Assembly (NCBI GenBank): GCA_965649825.1
Contig: OZ287695.1
Coordinates: 1,178,001 to 1,242,000 of the forward strand
Source: Penicillus capitatus
Taxonomy: Eukaryota > Chlorophyta
Direction: 5' to 3'
Length of the DNA stretch: 64,000 nucleotides
Shown here: one piece after another, positions 1 to 10,326 of the stretch
How the letters are laid out: each line of letters begins with the position of its first letter
How positions within the stretch are numbered: the first letter of the stretch is position 1
Notes under the pieces: model-generated
What the model was told of the DNA's origin: nothing
What the model saw: the letters and a program-made list of their open reading frames with translations, nothing else
The model's database searches: none
Position numbers and translations under genes: made by a program

Positions 1-21
1 TCGTCCCTGTGCCTCAATGGC

Positions 22-825
22 TCAGCAATCATGCACACGATCGCTTTCACGAAATCTAGAATCAAGAGATATCTGGCGCAAAATTCTCTGATGCGTAGAC
101 GCACCGATTAAGATTTGTCCGTTTGCCACGTCGTCAGATGAACACAGCGTCGTGAGAAGTCGACAGAGTTCGATTAGAGTGTCGATCTCGCCATCGTCGA
201 ATGTATTTGAATCTCTCAACACACATTCAATTCGCCGAAGCAGATGGTCGACAGACTTGTGAACCCAATCAACGAGACCGTACTCCCACAGCCATTTGTT
301 GATCGCTTCTCCGTGTGCCAAAGTGGTGAGACAGATAGCCATCTTGTGAATCTTCTGCCATTGCAAGGTCGGCAGCGGCGACATGTGACATAAATGCGAC
401 CAGATCTGACTGAAAAAATCGAGAAGGGTCGTCCCATCGCCGACCGATGAATCGTCCAGAAGAAAGAGAAATGATCTCTCTCCGCGTTCTTTCGGAGGCA
501 AAGATTGGAAATAGGTCGAGAGAAGCGACAAGAGGAGACTCGTGATGGGATCATTCGGATTCCACTGTCCATTACTGTTCGATAGAAAGCGAGAGACGGA
601 AGGCAGAAGACCGGCACGATCGGCGATGTGTATTGCCCCGTGCTGAGAAACTAGGAAGTGGACAGTATCGACAAGACAATGCGTCCTTGCGTTCCATGAC
701 GGACATCCGCACATCATCTCCAGTAATCTGCTCAGAATATCGGATCGCTCTATCAACCTAGCGCACATATACAAAGGAGATGGATTTTCGCGCTGTTCGT
801 TGAAAGCACTTTCGAACACATGTTC
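22..825 (-). CDS. Unrecognised helical-repeat-like protein, internal or 3' exon (partial)
   Basis: An open frame on the minus strand reads from about 825 down to a TGA at 22-24, about 267 codons. It begins just after a TAG that ends a plausible splice acceptor (minus-strand GATAG then CA) rather than at an ATG; the first in-frame methionine is well inside. I therefore read it as an exon with an unseen upstream start. The protein is leucine-rich, with amphipathic helical stretches and a patchwork of short loops, as in armadillo/HEAT-type solenoids, but I see no diagnostic motif and do not recognise the family. A GT-containing donor shortly before the TGA could carry the gene on past the left window edge. 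Codon use and amino-acid balance look coding, unlike the overlapping frame on the same strand. Confidence 0.5.
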   Translation of the reverse strand, partial: EHVFESAFNEQRENPSPLYMCARLIERSDILSRLLEMMCGCPSWNARTHCLVDTVHFLVSQHGAIHIADRAGLLPSVSRFLSNSNGQWNPNDPITSLLLSLLSTYFQSLPPKERGERSFLFLLDDSSVGDGTTLLDFFSQIWSHLCHMSPLPTLQWQKIHKMAICLTTLAHGEAINKWLWEYGLVDWVHKSVDHLLRRIECVLRDSNTFDDGEIDTLIELCRLLTTLCSSDDVANGQILIGASTHQRILRQISLDSRFRESDRVHDC

Positions 826-2081
826 TTTCCGATAGATCGGTTGCTATCTGTTTGACGTTCTATGCACGAACACACTTTGACATGATTTTGGAGAGATGAT
901 GTGTTACGTTGCACGCAAGGATGGCGACATGGTCGACGGATACGTGTGACAAAACCCCTAACGCCGATATCCAATCCGTCACTGCACTTTCCTCTGTCTC
1001 GTTTAAAATCTGGCATTCGGAGCCTTTTTGTTTTACTCTGACTGACCTAAACGCATACCGACGTTAAACGCGACGGTCGCGTCTGTTTTGCGATTCGTGC
1101 TCGAGTATTGTTTCTAGCAAGGGCCAGTAAATGCGTGGATCCGTCGAGGCCAGTGTCCTGAGATGGTGCACGACTCGAGAGGCGCAGTGGAGACTGTCAA
1201 GTGGCCACGATTCTTCTCGAACGCGGCGACATGCGCTGCGAATCTCGAACGCGCATCTATCGGCCAACTGCTGCTTCGGCGGTCTTTTGAGATAACACAG
1301 TGATTGCGTCCAAATGCTAACACGTGCGCAGTGTTTCTTGTCGATCGAACACTCGACGATCATTTTGTCGATCGATATTGGTCGAATCGCACTCACTGAC
1401 ATGCACGAGGTCGAAACTCGATCGGATGGTGTGACGCGTCTGATGTGCGGTTTCTTGCCGCTGATCGAGCGAGAGAGGCAACACATCGATATGTTTACGC
1501 TTATTGAAGTATCTGTTGGCGGCCGTTCGAATCCTCCGGGTTTCGACAATCTGTTCGAGATCGAACAATCGCGTCGAGCCCGCTTGTAGTCTATTATCTT
1601 TGTCGAAACCAGCGTCGATCGCAAACCTCCGGTTCAGTTCTAACACGATCGCTATCACGCAAAGCGATAAATCGCACGTCGAGATGAGCAGAACGTCGGC
1701 TTACAGACAGAGAACGATCCATCGCTACGTGTGTAAGTACGATGGGCGGCGATGTGACAATCGTATGCGAATTGATGATCGTTTTGCCTAGCGCTCACGA
1801 GATCCAGAGTCTCACTGTGTCGATCTCGGGGTCTCGCATCACGACGGTGTGTCAGCGAGCAGGACAATAAACGATCGCAGTTCGATCAATCGACGTGGTC
1901 CACAGAATGTTACCTTGCGTGATGATTATAAGTGATAAATCCATACGATAGTATCAACAAAGCAAAAAACTCTACAAAAGATACGAGATGCTTCAACAGC
2001 GACTGCGCCAAATATAGTCCGGCTTGCAGCCCCAGAACACAGAAACACGATTGGCGCTAACGGCATGCGGCAGTCCCCTTC
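826..2081. other. Intergenic block rich in TCGA/GATC words
   Basis: No supported gene. The stretch between about 1040 and 1890 is saturated with short TCGAT, GATCG and CGAAT words and has open frames in several phases at once, which is a composition effect rather than coding. No splice-consistent exon chain or family motif was found. Confidence 0.6.
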
Positions 2082-3869
2082 CTAGGCATCAGAAGGCGCT
2101 TCTTCTTCTTCGTCCTCCATTGCGATCGATTCGTCGATCCTGTACTCTGTGGAGACGTCCCATCGACATCCGGGCGCCGCCGCCCCTATGTACTTTACGA
2201 ATTTGATCAATCCTTTATCCGATAACACGAGATTCAACGTATTACTGACAGGACTGACGGAGAGAACGCCGCTATCGTCGTCATCTGCACGGTAAACATC
2301 TGCCGCAGATTCTTCTTTGGTGTCAGCCAGGAGATAAGCCTCGAATCCGCCAACCTCTCCGAGATCCCATTGCGCCTGAGCCACTTCATCCGGACAATGA
2401 ACAAAACACAAAACAGCATCCAGTGTCTCTTTATTCGACGGACTGTAGAGCGCAATGGTATAATCGGATCCCGGGCGAAAACACCGCACCTCGGAATCCC
2501 CACCGGTCAGCGTGACACCTGTTAGCTGATGGAGCAGGTGGTAGAAGGCCTCCGTCTGAAACACCTCAGTCTCGATCCGATGCAAGAAGTCGCCAATCCT
2601 GCCAGTGGCAGAGGATAGGTTGTCGATTTTGTGTTCGCGAAACTGCAGATGACGTCGTTTGTGAGGTGGTCCTTTGACAATCCACCCTTCATTGTCGGCA
2701 TCTCTGCTTGACCGCATTTCCTCATCTGCTGCAGCAACAAAGGTCATGGATTCTTCGATTGTGTCGCTGTTTAGGAAATCTCTCAGTTGGATGCTTCCTT
2801 CTTCTTTGAATGTCTCATAGATTTGCTCAATGTGTGCATCCTCCAAGTAGATTGGATTCACCCATTTTTTCAGGTAGTCGATGACTTCTTGTTGTAAGCT
2901 CTCTCCTACGATGTTCGCTTTTCCGAATCGTCTGGAGTTGAGAACGCGAGTCAATACCGTGATCGCTTTGCTGGAATGTGAAGTTGAGGGGCGGCGGCGC
3001 TGTTTCGCTTTGGATTTGGTGCAAAGACGACTGGGCAATTCTTTCATGATCTGCTGATGTATGAAACCATCCCGAAATACTCAAACGATGATTCTCAGCC
3101 GTCTTCACTTCCTCGACGGAATGGAAACTTACATCCGGTTCCGTGCAGAAGAACACCATCTGATTCCACTGCGGGAGTATTCTCTTTGCCGGTTTGTGAT
3201 CCGGCTCTACAGGCATACACTCAAAATGATGAATAGCGATCCGTGACCACGTGCCTTTATTGTCGTTTACATCATAAAGCTCCAAAGCGCCGCCATTGGA
3301 TGCCTGCCATTCCGTTTCGGGATCGGTCAGGTAGATGATGTAGGACACACATCGACTGCCGATGACATCATCGTGACACAGGAGATGTCCACTCTCTGGA
3401 TAGATATTACAAGAGCAATCCACTTGTTGCGTCAGTTGCGGACATCCAGTCACCTCTTGGACAAAAGAGCGAAACTCCGATGAATAGACGGCGTCCCTTA
3501 GTGCTAACAGAGACTGTATCTCTTTGTCGGACGTGTCCAAATTTGCCAAATCTCCTGAACGGCCGCCGATCGGAATAAGATCGTGCGTCGATCGGTCGAT
3601 CTGATCATACTTGTTTGCAAGACTTTAAAAATGTCCGTTTCTTTGTAGTCTGCTTTGAGATGCTCGATGATTTCGTCTCGAACGGTGCGCAGAAAGGCGT
3701 CGTCGCAGAGATCCGAGACGGTAAGGTGTGGAAAGGGCTTCGCATTGACGAAAGTACTTTGCAGAGCTTTACGTTCTTCGACGGAATAGGAAAGAGGTGC
3801 TAATGGGATCGGCTGCGGCGCATCGCCGACTCGGAGTTTCTTGCGTGCGCTGTTGTCCGATTCGCTCAT
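2082..3869 (-). CDS. OGFOD1: OGFOD1/Tpa1-type prolyl 3-hydroxylase
   Basis: Three exons on the minus strand: 3869-3611, 3554-2958 and 2905-2082. The GT-AG introns are 56 and 52 bp, and the joined frame gives 559 residues. The family is Fe(II)/2-oxoglutarate dioxygenases that hydroxylate a proline of small-subunit ribosomal protein uS12 (Rps23) and influence translation termination. The catalytic half shows the metal ligands His147 and Asp149 in the LLCHDD context, His231 in VSFH, and the 2OG-binding Arg243 in HRLSISGWFH. The second half follows the typical linker ending in KWVNPIYL and is the degenerate second double-stranded beta-helix, ending in LKFVKYIG and an acidic tail (EDEEEEAPSDA). 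The start was chosen at MSESDN because the frame upstream belongs to the neighbouring secreted-peptide gene. The order and spacing of motifs match human OGFOD1 well. Confidence 0.93.
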
Positions 3870-3996
3870 TGACGCGACAATAAATTTGATGACGGCCAAG
3901 GAATGACATCCATGATCGCGTCCAATCGCTGTCGGCGAAGTAGGATTCGGGAAAGAAGTTAAAATTTCTATTGGCCCTATGTGGCAGGCATCCATA

Positions 3997-4328
3997 TCAA
4001 CAACAACCATTCCTATCGTTTCGTTCTGTGCTCCACACATTCTGACAATGCATAAAAGGTCGTTGCAGATCCGGATGGAACATGCAAACGAGATGTCCAC
4101 AACATTCCCAAGTGAAACGGCACTCTTTACCCTAGAGTCACAAAACCCAAATGTCCACTCGGAATGGATGTGGCTATTCGTGTGAGACTGCCAAGCAATG
4201 CAGTCCTCTACCTTCTTTAGACAATTTGGGCTCGGGACAATGAGACGGGCGTTGGCAGATACCGTCAGGAGGAGGAGAGACGCGAGGAGGAGACATCGCA
4301 TCGACGAAGCATAAAGTGCCATTCTCAA
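3997..4328 (-). CDS. Small secreted cysteine-rich protein, cystine-knot-like
   Basis: Two exons on the minus strand, 4328-4212 and 4131-3997, separated by an 80 bp GT-AG intron, give 83 residues. Residues 10-27 form a clear signal peptide (MRCLLLASLLLLTVSANA). After it the cysteines fall at 36, 43, 49, 50, 55, 68, 82 and 83. The first six follow C-x6-C-x5-CC-x4-C-x12-C, the spacing of inhibitor-cystine-knot (knottin) mini-proteins, with an additional CC pair at the end. Knottin-fold proteins include protease inhibitors, antimicrobial peptides and channel-active peptides, and the sequence does not say which this would be. The unspliced frame stays open and runs into the OGFOD1 exon, but it lacks the pattern; the splice restores both the pattern and a proper stop. 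The gene lies 127 bp upstream of OGFOD1 on the same strand. The intron call is an inference. Confidence 0.6.
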
Positions 4329-5170
4329 AAACGTAAAGGAATCGGAAGAATGCTCTCAATTTGTTCGGTCAATATCCGCGCTTCTGCTCAAAGTGTAGCG
4401 CGTTGGGTCAGTCCGAAGCTTGTTGTCTGAAAACGTGTACCGTCGCAGAAATACCGATTCAGAACGTACGGGATAAAGCCGCGGCTTCCAGCGGGGCGAT
4501 TCGCTGGCGTACGATCACTATGAAAAGAATCTCTTGCTGACGGTTGACCAAGCTGTACGAGTTGACAGGGTATATTGAATTGCCAGTCTAGGGAATCCAT
4601 GCACTGCATTCAGGAGAGAGAACGAACGCACAGACTGCCAGCTTCTCACATGCTGTCTCCCGCGTGCATACCTGTCAGCTGTACTGTCCTTTCCGATACA
4701 GAGTCATTGCCTATAAGGGAGAGCGAGCATTTCTTCATAGCTTTCTCTTTTTGACGAGAGCACTACGGTCAGTGCTGGAGTCTGCGATTGTCCATTGACT
4801 AAAGACATATCTACCTCTGTCGGCACAGGAATGCGGATTATTGCTGCAGTGGAAGGGAAGAACGAAAGGCGTCGCCGTTCGTTGCGTGCAGAAGAGGAGG
4901 AGGCTCTCCAAGTGTCTTCTGCATTTTCGTACACAGTTCTGCGCGTTGACTTTCACATAAGGCATCTTCCTCCTGACTTCTGCGTTCCTACGTCGCGATG
5001 CCGACACGTAGTGCAAACGTCGACATGAGCGGATTCCGCGTACTGTGATTCAGACGGTTACTTTTAGAAGCAAACTTCTCAAAAAGCACTGAAATTCATT
5101 GCGTCTTCGCGCCTTATTGACCTCTGTCTTTCTCCTGTCCTTGCGTTCTGACGCGTACCGCGGTGCAATT
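4329..5170. other. Intergenic; possible small minus-strand gene not resolved
   Basis: Two overlapping minus-strand frames (about 5016-4735 and 4934-4704) look mildly protein-like. The latter ends in ESYEEMLALPYRQ, but I could not build a phase-consistent gene with a start. The interval separates the divergently transcribed cystine-knot gene and the coiled-coil membrane protein, so it should also hold their promoters. Confidence 0.35.
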
Positions 5171-6074
5171 ATGTCCGATAGACGGCACGGACTTCGAAAT
5201 TGGGCGTCTTCGAAATTCGCACGTGTTGTACAGTGGCGTCAAAGACACGGAAGGAGTCGAAGCACAGGAAGCGAATCTCTGGATTCAGTGAATACATCTG
5301 TCCATATTAACTCGGTAGGTGACATGGCTCTGGGTCTTCCCTATCCATACATGTATACATAATGAACAGATGGCACATTCTGTTGAAGCCTTGTCAAGAG
5401 TTATATCACGGAAACTTGCAGAATTCGAAAAAAATCAGCAGGTTCGTCCGATCCTGCGATCAGGCGAACGTCTAGCGGATGCGATAGGCGCATGATGAAC
5501 TGCTTCGGAATTTGCGAGAACGTGAGCGAATAATTCTGGAGATTCGCGGAGCTTTGGTCACACTGGAGAAGAGGGTAGCGACGCAGGACGACGAATGATC
5601 ACACATGTTCGTCTGTTCTAGGTGGTTGCATCCGAAAGGGAATTGAAAACGATGCAGAGCGTCTTGGTCTGCTCAAATCTGCAGAATGCTCAGCTGGCAA
5701 TGGTGGTATTTGCCAAAGGGATTCTCTCAAGGAATGGCCTCGCCTCAAGCTCAAGCTGCTATAAAGACGCGACGACTACGGCCATCCAATCAAGTCTCAA
5801 CGAGACCACTGTCTCGCAGAGTACTCCACGGTTAGAACTGAAGATGGGTCTGAAGCTTTTTGTCTTGATGATCGCCTCATTGCTCTGTCTACTGATCGAA
5901 ATCTGCCGAGCTCGCATGCGTACATTACCTTCAAGCGTTTTACGTGCCCTGCGATGCGTCGAAGAGGTGTGCAAGGCTTCCTGTCTGATAGCGCTGGGGA
6001 CGCTGTGGGAAGTGATTCGGGATATTGTATTGAGAATACTAGAAGCAGTAGTGGGCTGGATAAGATCGTCTTAG
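5171..6074 (+). CDS. Unrecognised coiled-coil protein with one membrane segment
   Basis: Four exons, 5171-5314, 5370-5441, 5488-5574 and 5622-6074, are joined by GT-AG introns of 55, 46 and 47 bp. All joins are phase 0 and total 251 codons plus stop, which is good evidence for a real gene. Residues 1-48 are basic and Ser/Arg-rich. Residues about 49-115 (exons 2-4) form charged heptad-like helices (ALSRVISRKLAEFEKNQQ; LLRNLREREQ-type), typical of a coiled coil. A Ser/Thr-rich stretch follows, then a single hydrophobic segment (LKLFVLMIASLLCLLIEI) flanked by Arg. The tail has two amphipathic helices (SCLIALGTLWEVIRDIVL; ILEAVVGWI) that could also lie on a membrane. The layout resembles SNARE-like or tethering proteins, but no family motif is visible and I assign no function. 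An alternative non-ATG upstream start at 5099 is unlikely. Confidence 0.6.
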
Positions 6075-9000
6075 AACATGCATGCGTCCCTTGTATGTCT
6101 GAGTAAAACTGTCAGGACTATGTGTAGTGCATTTCTAGATGTATGGCACATGAGACAGTTTTGATTGAGCACAGCCGACCTCCTTCTCCTTCTTCTTTTT
6201 GGATCCGAATCCCAAGCTTCACCTCTTTTGCAACCATTCGACAATGGCACCTCTCATTTCGTGTGGACGGCCTCATGTTTTCTATGACATATAGTTTTGT
6301 CAATGAATAGGCACGTGGGTAATTTATCTGCTGATGTGGACCTTCTTTGATCTCTTTCTATCAAGAATCTCTCAAATGAGGTCCATCAGGCTCGATGACA
6401 CAACGTTGTAGATATTGATCCCCATCGAATTCTCCTTGATTCAAGTTTTTAGTCCTCGTGGGGGATATGAACCTGTTATGTGTACAGAGGAGATTCTTCA
6501 ATCCAATAGGAATGTATCTCTGTGAATGAAAACAACCATCCATCTCTTGTTTGTATGTCTTGGGCCGTCAAGCGCAGTCCGGGGCTTAAACGTGTCTGAT
6601 CGACAAGGAGATTCGGTGAAGTGATTTCAGAGTGTTCTTTGGAGATGTTTTCAATAATCCTTCTCCTTCACGTGACATTCGCCATACGCATCTAGAGATG
6701 CTTCAGCGTTCGGCTTCTAGTCACATCAACGTCGCACATCTCATGCGACGCGAACCAGCGACGCGAGCCCACCGACATTTGCCCAGTCCGTTCTCGATCA
6801 GGGATCGAAATATCGGGCGATCATGTTGCCTTTAACGTTCATGCTGCGATACAGCAACAGCCATCGGAAACGAAACGTGGATACTCTACTGGTGCTCTTG
6901 TGTACCTATCTCGTGTTTGTTATGCCGACGGGTGTTTTCTTTTTCGACAAGATTCCAGGGTGATGACATTGTGCTACGATGTGCATACGGGTTTGAGGCC
7001 GAAGGATGATTGCCCAGCACGATCAGAAAAAACGTCATCTTCGGAGTAGAGCAGTCGGTACCCGAGTACGATGATCTCTGTCGTGTTGATTGTAGAATCT
7101 CATGGATGTGTGACGGGGCTAATCGGTAGGCTAACAGACATCCTTGGCCCTTTGGTTGAGGACATCGACCAGTGTATAAACCCATCGACGGCGACAAAGA
7201 GTCTTTCGTGGTGTCGATGTCAAAACATACTTCGCGCGCTACTGTAACATGGTTTTTGCGATGGATCGCTATCGCGACGTTAGCGATGATCGTTTCCGAC
7301 CGATCGCTGTCAGTTTCGAGAATAGATCGTCCTTCCGCCTGTTAACTGTGATTTTGTTTGGCGGCGAGCCTAGACATGAATGACACTTTTCGATGACGAT
7401 AATGTCTTTTTACCGATAAGGACGTCCGGAAATGTGGAACATTATTCGGCTAGATCTGTCAGTGGACAGCTATCAGCTGTCCACCTTCGTGCAGCTGACG
7501 AAGGAATTACATAAATTCAGCACATTATTGTATTAACAGTCTTTGTAACTATAAGTCTTTGTTGTATTTACGTGTGTTTGCCCATCGACAGCGCGACAAT
7601 ACCGACGATACATGTTCACACATTAAGCATGGCATAAACACTCTCCGACTGTCGATGGTAAGGACGTTTGTTTTGAGACTGGTCTTTACGCTTGCATTTA
7701 AGTTTCTAGGTTCTGCACGAGGAACTTCAAAATCAGAACACCCTTTCGATGCTTTTCGACTAACCTAACCTACGATCACGCAGGAGTCACATGGTCGCTG
7801 TAAGATTAGTCTTAATCAGGACACCAATGGCACAAGCTTTCGATCGATTCGCAAAGTCCATTCATCTTACAGTAAGCTCACGGTCTGCGACGATGTCATC
7901 ACTAAATAATGAAATTGAGCTTCGTTCAATCGCGAGATTTCGAAGCCCGGTGGGCGATTGAAAATCGTAGCGGTCGCTTGATTCGATCGACAGCAATCGA
8001 ACGCATCGAAACCGATCGATCGACAGTAGAAAGGACGAAAAAGTTCTTCGAACCCAAGATAAATGTTTATCATTCAATTTACAGTCGAGATACTTTTGTT
8101 ATCTTTACATATGCTATATCATCAAGATCTGTCTCTACTGTTGGCAGAAAACGCGCGTAAGCGCAGACAACGGCCCATTGAAAAGAAAGATACAGCGAAA
8201 ACGGTCGGATCAATTTAGAAGAGTTCAGTCATTCAGCCTGGCGTCGACTTAAATGTCTTGCCGCGGCGAACGTACCAACATATCAATGCATGAACGTAAG
8301 CACTTGCAGACAGACGTCAAACAAGGCCTAACAAACACACGCTGCTCTCGACGCAAGACAACAATATAAACCATCATTTTAGCCGTAAGAAGCGTTGCTT
8401 CGTTTTGTTCCTAGCCAAGAAAACCTCAACAAACGTCTCTAGCTCGGAAGGAGATAACCTTAACCCCTATCGACTCGAAACTCAGCAACACCGATCGATC
8501 GATTTGAAAGATGAAGAAAACTCCATGTCGTCGTTTTAGCACCAAAGAAGACATTGATCGTCGATCGTCAAGTATATGGCTTTCTTGTCGATAGCGACTT
8601 TTTGAAATCGACTTGTAACCGACCGATCGCATCGCGTTTATCATTTCGATTTCGCCTTTTACGATTCCTTTGATTTCGATCGTAAGCTCCGCAAGTTGAC
8701 ACGAAGTTACTCGTATTTTAGAATCGAAATCGCATGCATTGCGATCTGCTAGCTGGATCTATGAAATGCTTCGCAATAGCAATCATAGAAAGTATATTTG
8801 CAGCTACGGTACATACGATTATGACACTAACTCACATTTGCAAAAAGGATGGAGTATCTTATTGACGTTTCATCATACGCTTAAACTACACTGGCGGACA
8901 TAGCGAAGACTGAAGATCGAAACGAAAACAGACGGACAATCCTCGTGCACCAAAATTTGTGGGATATCGGATGCAAAAATCATCGATGGTATAAAAGAAA

Positions 9001-9521
9001 AAGCAGCAGAGAATACAAAATTACTCGCAATTGCATCTTAAGCGAAATCGTTTCATCGAAGGCCATCTGAATGATCTTTCACCTACTTCTATGTCACATA
9101 GTTTTATGAGCAGCACGATGAACCGCCAGGAGAGTAGATCGCTCCCATCAACACGCGGCAATGCGATCGATCTTTTCTCCGTCCTCGATACGTACCTTAT
9201 CAGGAAGGACGATTATCACTTTTCGATGGACGTATATCGTCAATCTTCAATCGACGGATCGATCTTTGCGTTGTTCGCAATTGATTGATCAAAAGCCGTC
9301 GTGGTATCATTCAAAGTGCAATGGATGACACTCTGGAATCGATCGCTCGAATCGCGATAAATCAAAAGTCGTGTTCGTTGTCACGATAATTTTCGTATCG
9401 ATGACGTGATCGATCGACGAATGGCATAGAGCTTTCGAGAAGTTTACAAGAAACCAGAGGTTCAAACGATGCCGAAGAAGAATCGCCGCAAAAAATTCGT
9501 CAAACTTCGTTGGACGTTATT
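6075..9521. other. Gene-free stretch with GATC/TCGA-rich blocks
   Basis: I find no gene with splice or family support in these 3.4 kb. Open frames here are short, overlapping in both strands and without recognisable motifs. The part from about 7240 to 9480 is dense in CGATCG, TCGATC and GATCGA words (for example around 7980-8030, 8480-8590 and 9330-9420), like several other noncoding blocks in the window. The 6075-7200 part has ordinary composition and may contain the 3' end of the upstream gene. Confidence 0.6.
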
Positions 9522-10289
9522 CTACCACCGTCGTCTCATTAACAAGATATCTGGTTCGTTTGACAGCATTCCAAAGATATTGTTCGAACGCATCGAGATT
9601 TCTTCATAGCCACAGTATCTGTAGAGTTCTCTTGCAGCAGTGTTGTTTTCGTACACGTTCAGCACGATCTCGCCTTTCGCCCATATCCACGCCACAAATT
9701 CAGCCGCCGAAAGAAGCGTTGAACCGATACCTTTCCGGCGCTTCTCCGGCAAAACCGCCATGCTACTAATGTATGCGTATGACTGCACCTCACTCGGCAG
9801 GTTCTGAATCACGTCACCGTCGGTTTGATGCGAGACTTGAACGACACCGATGATCGGCGCGTCATGTTCCTCGCGAGCGACAAGAATGGCGAATTCGTCT
9901 TTGGCACGTTCACAACGGGCACTTAGGACAATATCGAGAACCTCGTCTTCGAAGAGGTGCAGAAAGAAAGCGTCGAAGAAGCCGAAGACTGGGGCTTTGT
10001 AGAAGCCTTTGGCGATGATCTTCGACGCCTCTCTCACATCTTGGTCCCTAACCACTTCGACAACGACATTCGGCGACGTCTTCTCTTGCCACACCACGAG
10101 TGCCTCTTCCAGTGTTCCCTCTGACAATGACTGCCAGTTGTATTCTGTCGTATATGAGCTGTCGTGCTCAGCGTCTGAAATGCGACATCGAATGCATTTC
10201 TTGGCGAAAGAGCGCCGATTGTACCGATCCAGTCCTCTCCGCGATGGCCCTCCGTCGACAAGTGGAGGGCGTATATGAAGGACGTGCAT
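9522..10289 (-). CDS. GNAT-family N-acetyltransferase, probably plastid-targeted
   Basis: A single exon of 255 residues with an ATG start. The C-terminal part (about residues 75-255) is a GNAT domain. Motif A is visible as [12 protein letters not shown] (residues 178-189), with the acetyl-CoA pyrophosphate-binding R/Q-x-x-G-x-G signature at R184-RKGIG. It is followed by the typical [17 protein letters not shown] segment, where family members show an Asn and a Tyr near the thiol. The N-terminal 40 or so residues are Arg/Ser-rich with few acids, like a plastid transit peptide, and the overall arrangement resembles plant chloroplast GNATs. Those enzymes acetylate N-termini and lysines; the substrate here is unknown. 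It is transcribed head-to-head with RPT2, with only 37 bp between the two start codons, so the two must share a promoter. Confidence 0.85.
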   Translation of the reverse strand: MHVLHIRPPLVDGGPSRRGLDRYNRRSFAKKCIRCRISDAEHDSSYTTEYNWQSLSEGTLEEALVVWQEKTSPNVVVEVVRDQDVREASKIIAKGFYKAPVFGFFDAFFLHLFEDEVLDIVLSARCERAKDEFAILVAREEHDAPIIGVVQVSHQTDGDVIQNLPSEVQSYAYISSMAVLPEKRRKGIGSTLLSAAEFVAWIWAKGEIVLNVYENNTAARELYRYCGYEEISMRSNNIFGMLSNEPDILLMRRRW

Positions 10290-10326
10290 TGCATGGAATC
10301 TTGATTCATTTTGCGTGCATTATCCA
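10290..10326. promoter_or_regulatory. 37-bp divergent spacer between GNAT and RPT2 start codons
   Basis: The ATG codons of the minus-strand GNAT gene and the plus-strand RPT2 gene are separated by 37 bases. Unless both genes have unseen upstream exons, transcription in each direction must start inside the other gene's first coding bases, giving overlapping 5' ends and a shared bidirectional promoter. No TATA-like word is visible here. Confidence 0.5.

Noticed and set aside
826-2081. Several overlapping frames of 60-190 codons
   Set aside because: Open in many phases because TCGA/GATC-rich sequence is poor in stops; no start, splice or family support.
3504-4328. One long 274-codon minus-strand frame joining the secreted peptide to the OGFOD1 N-terminus
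   Set aside because: It is explained better by two genes: the N-terminal part makes a cystine-knot pattern and stop only after splicing, and OGFOD1 starts at its own ATG with family-like length.
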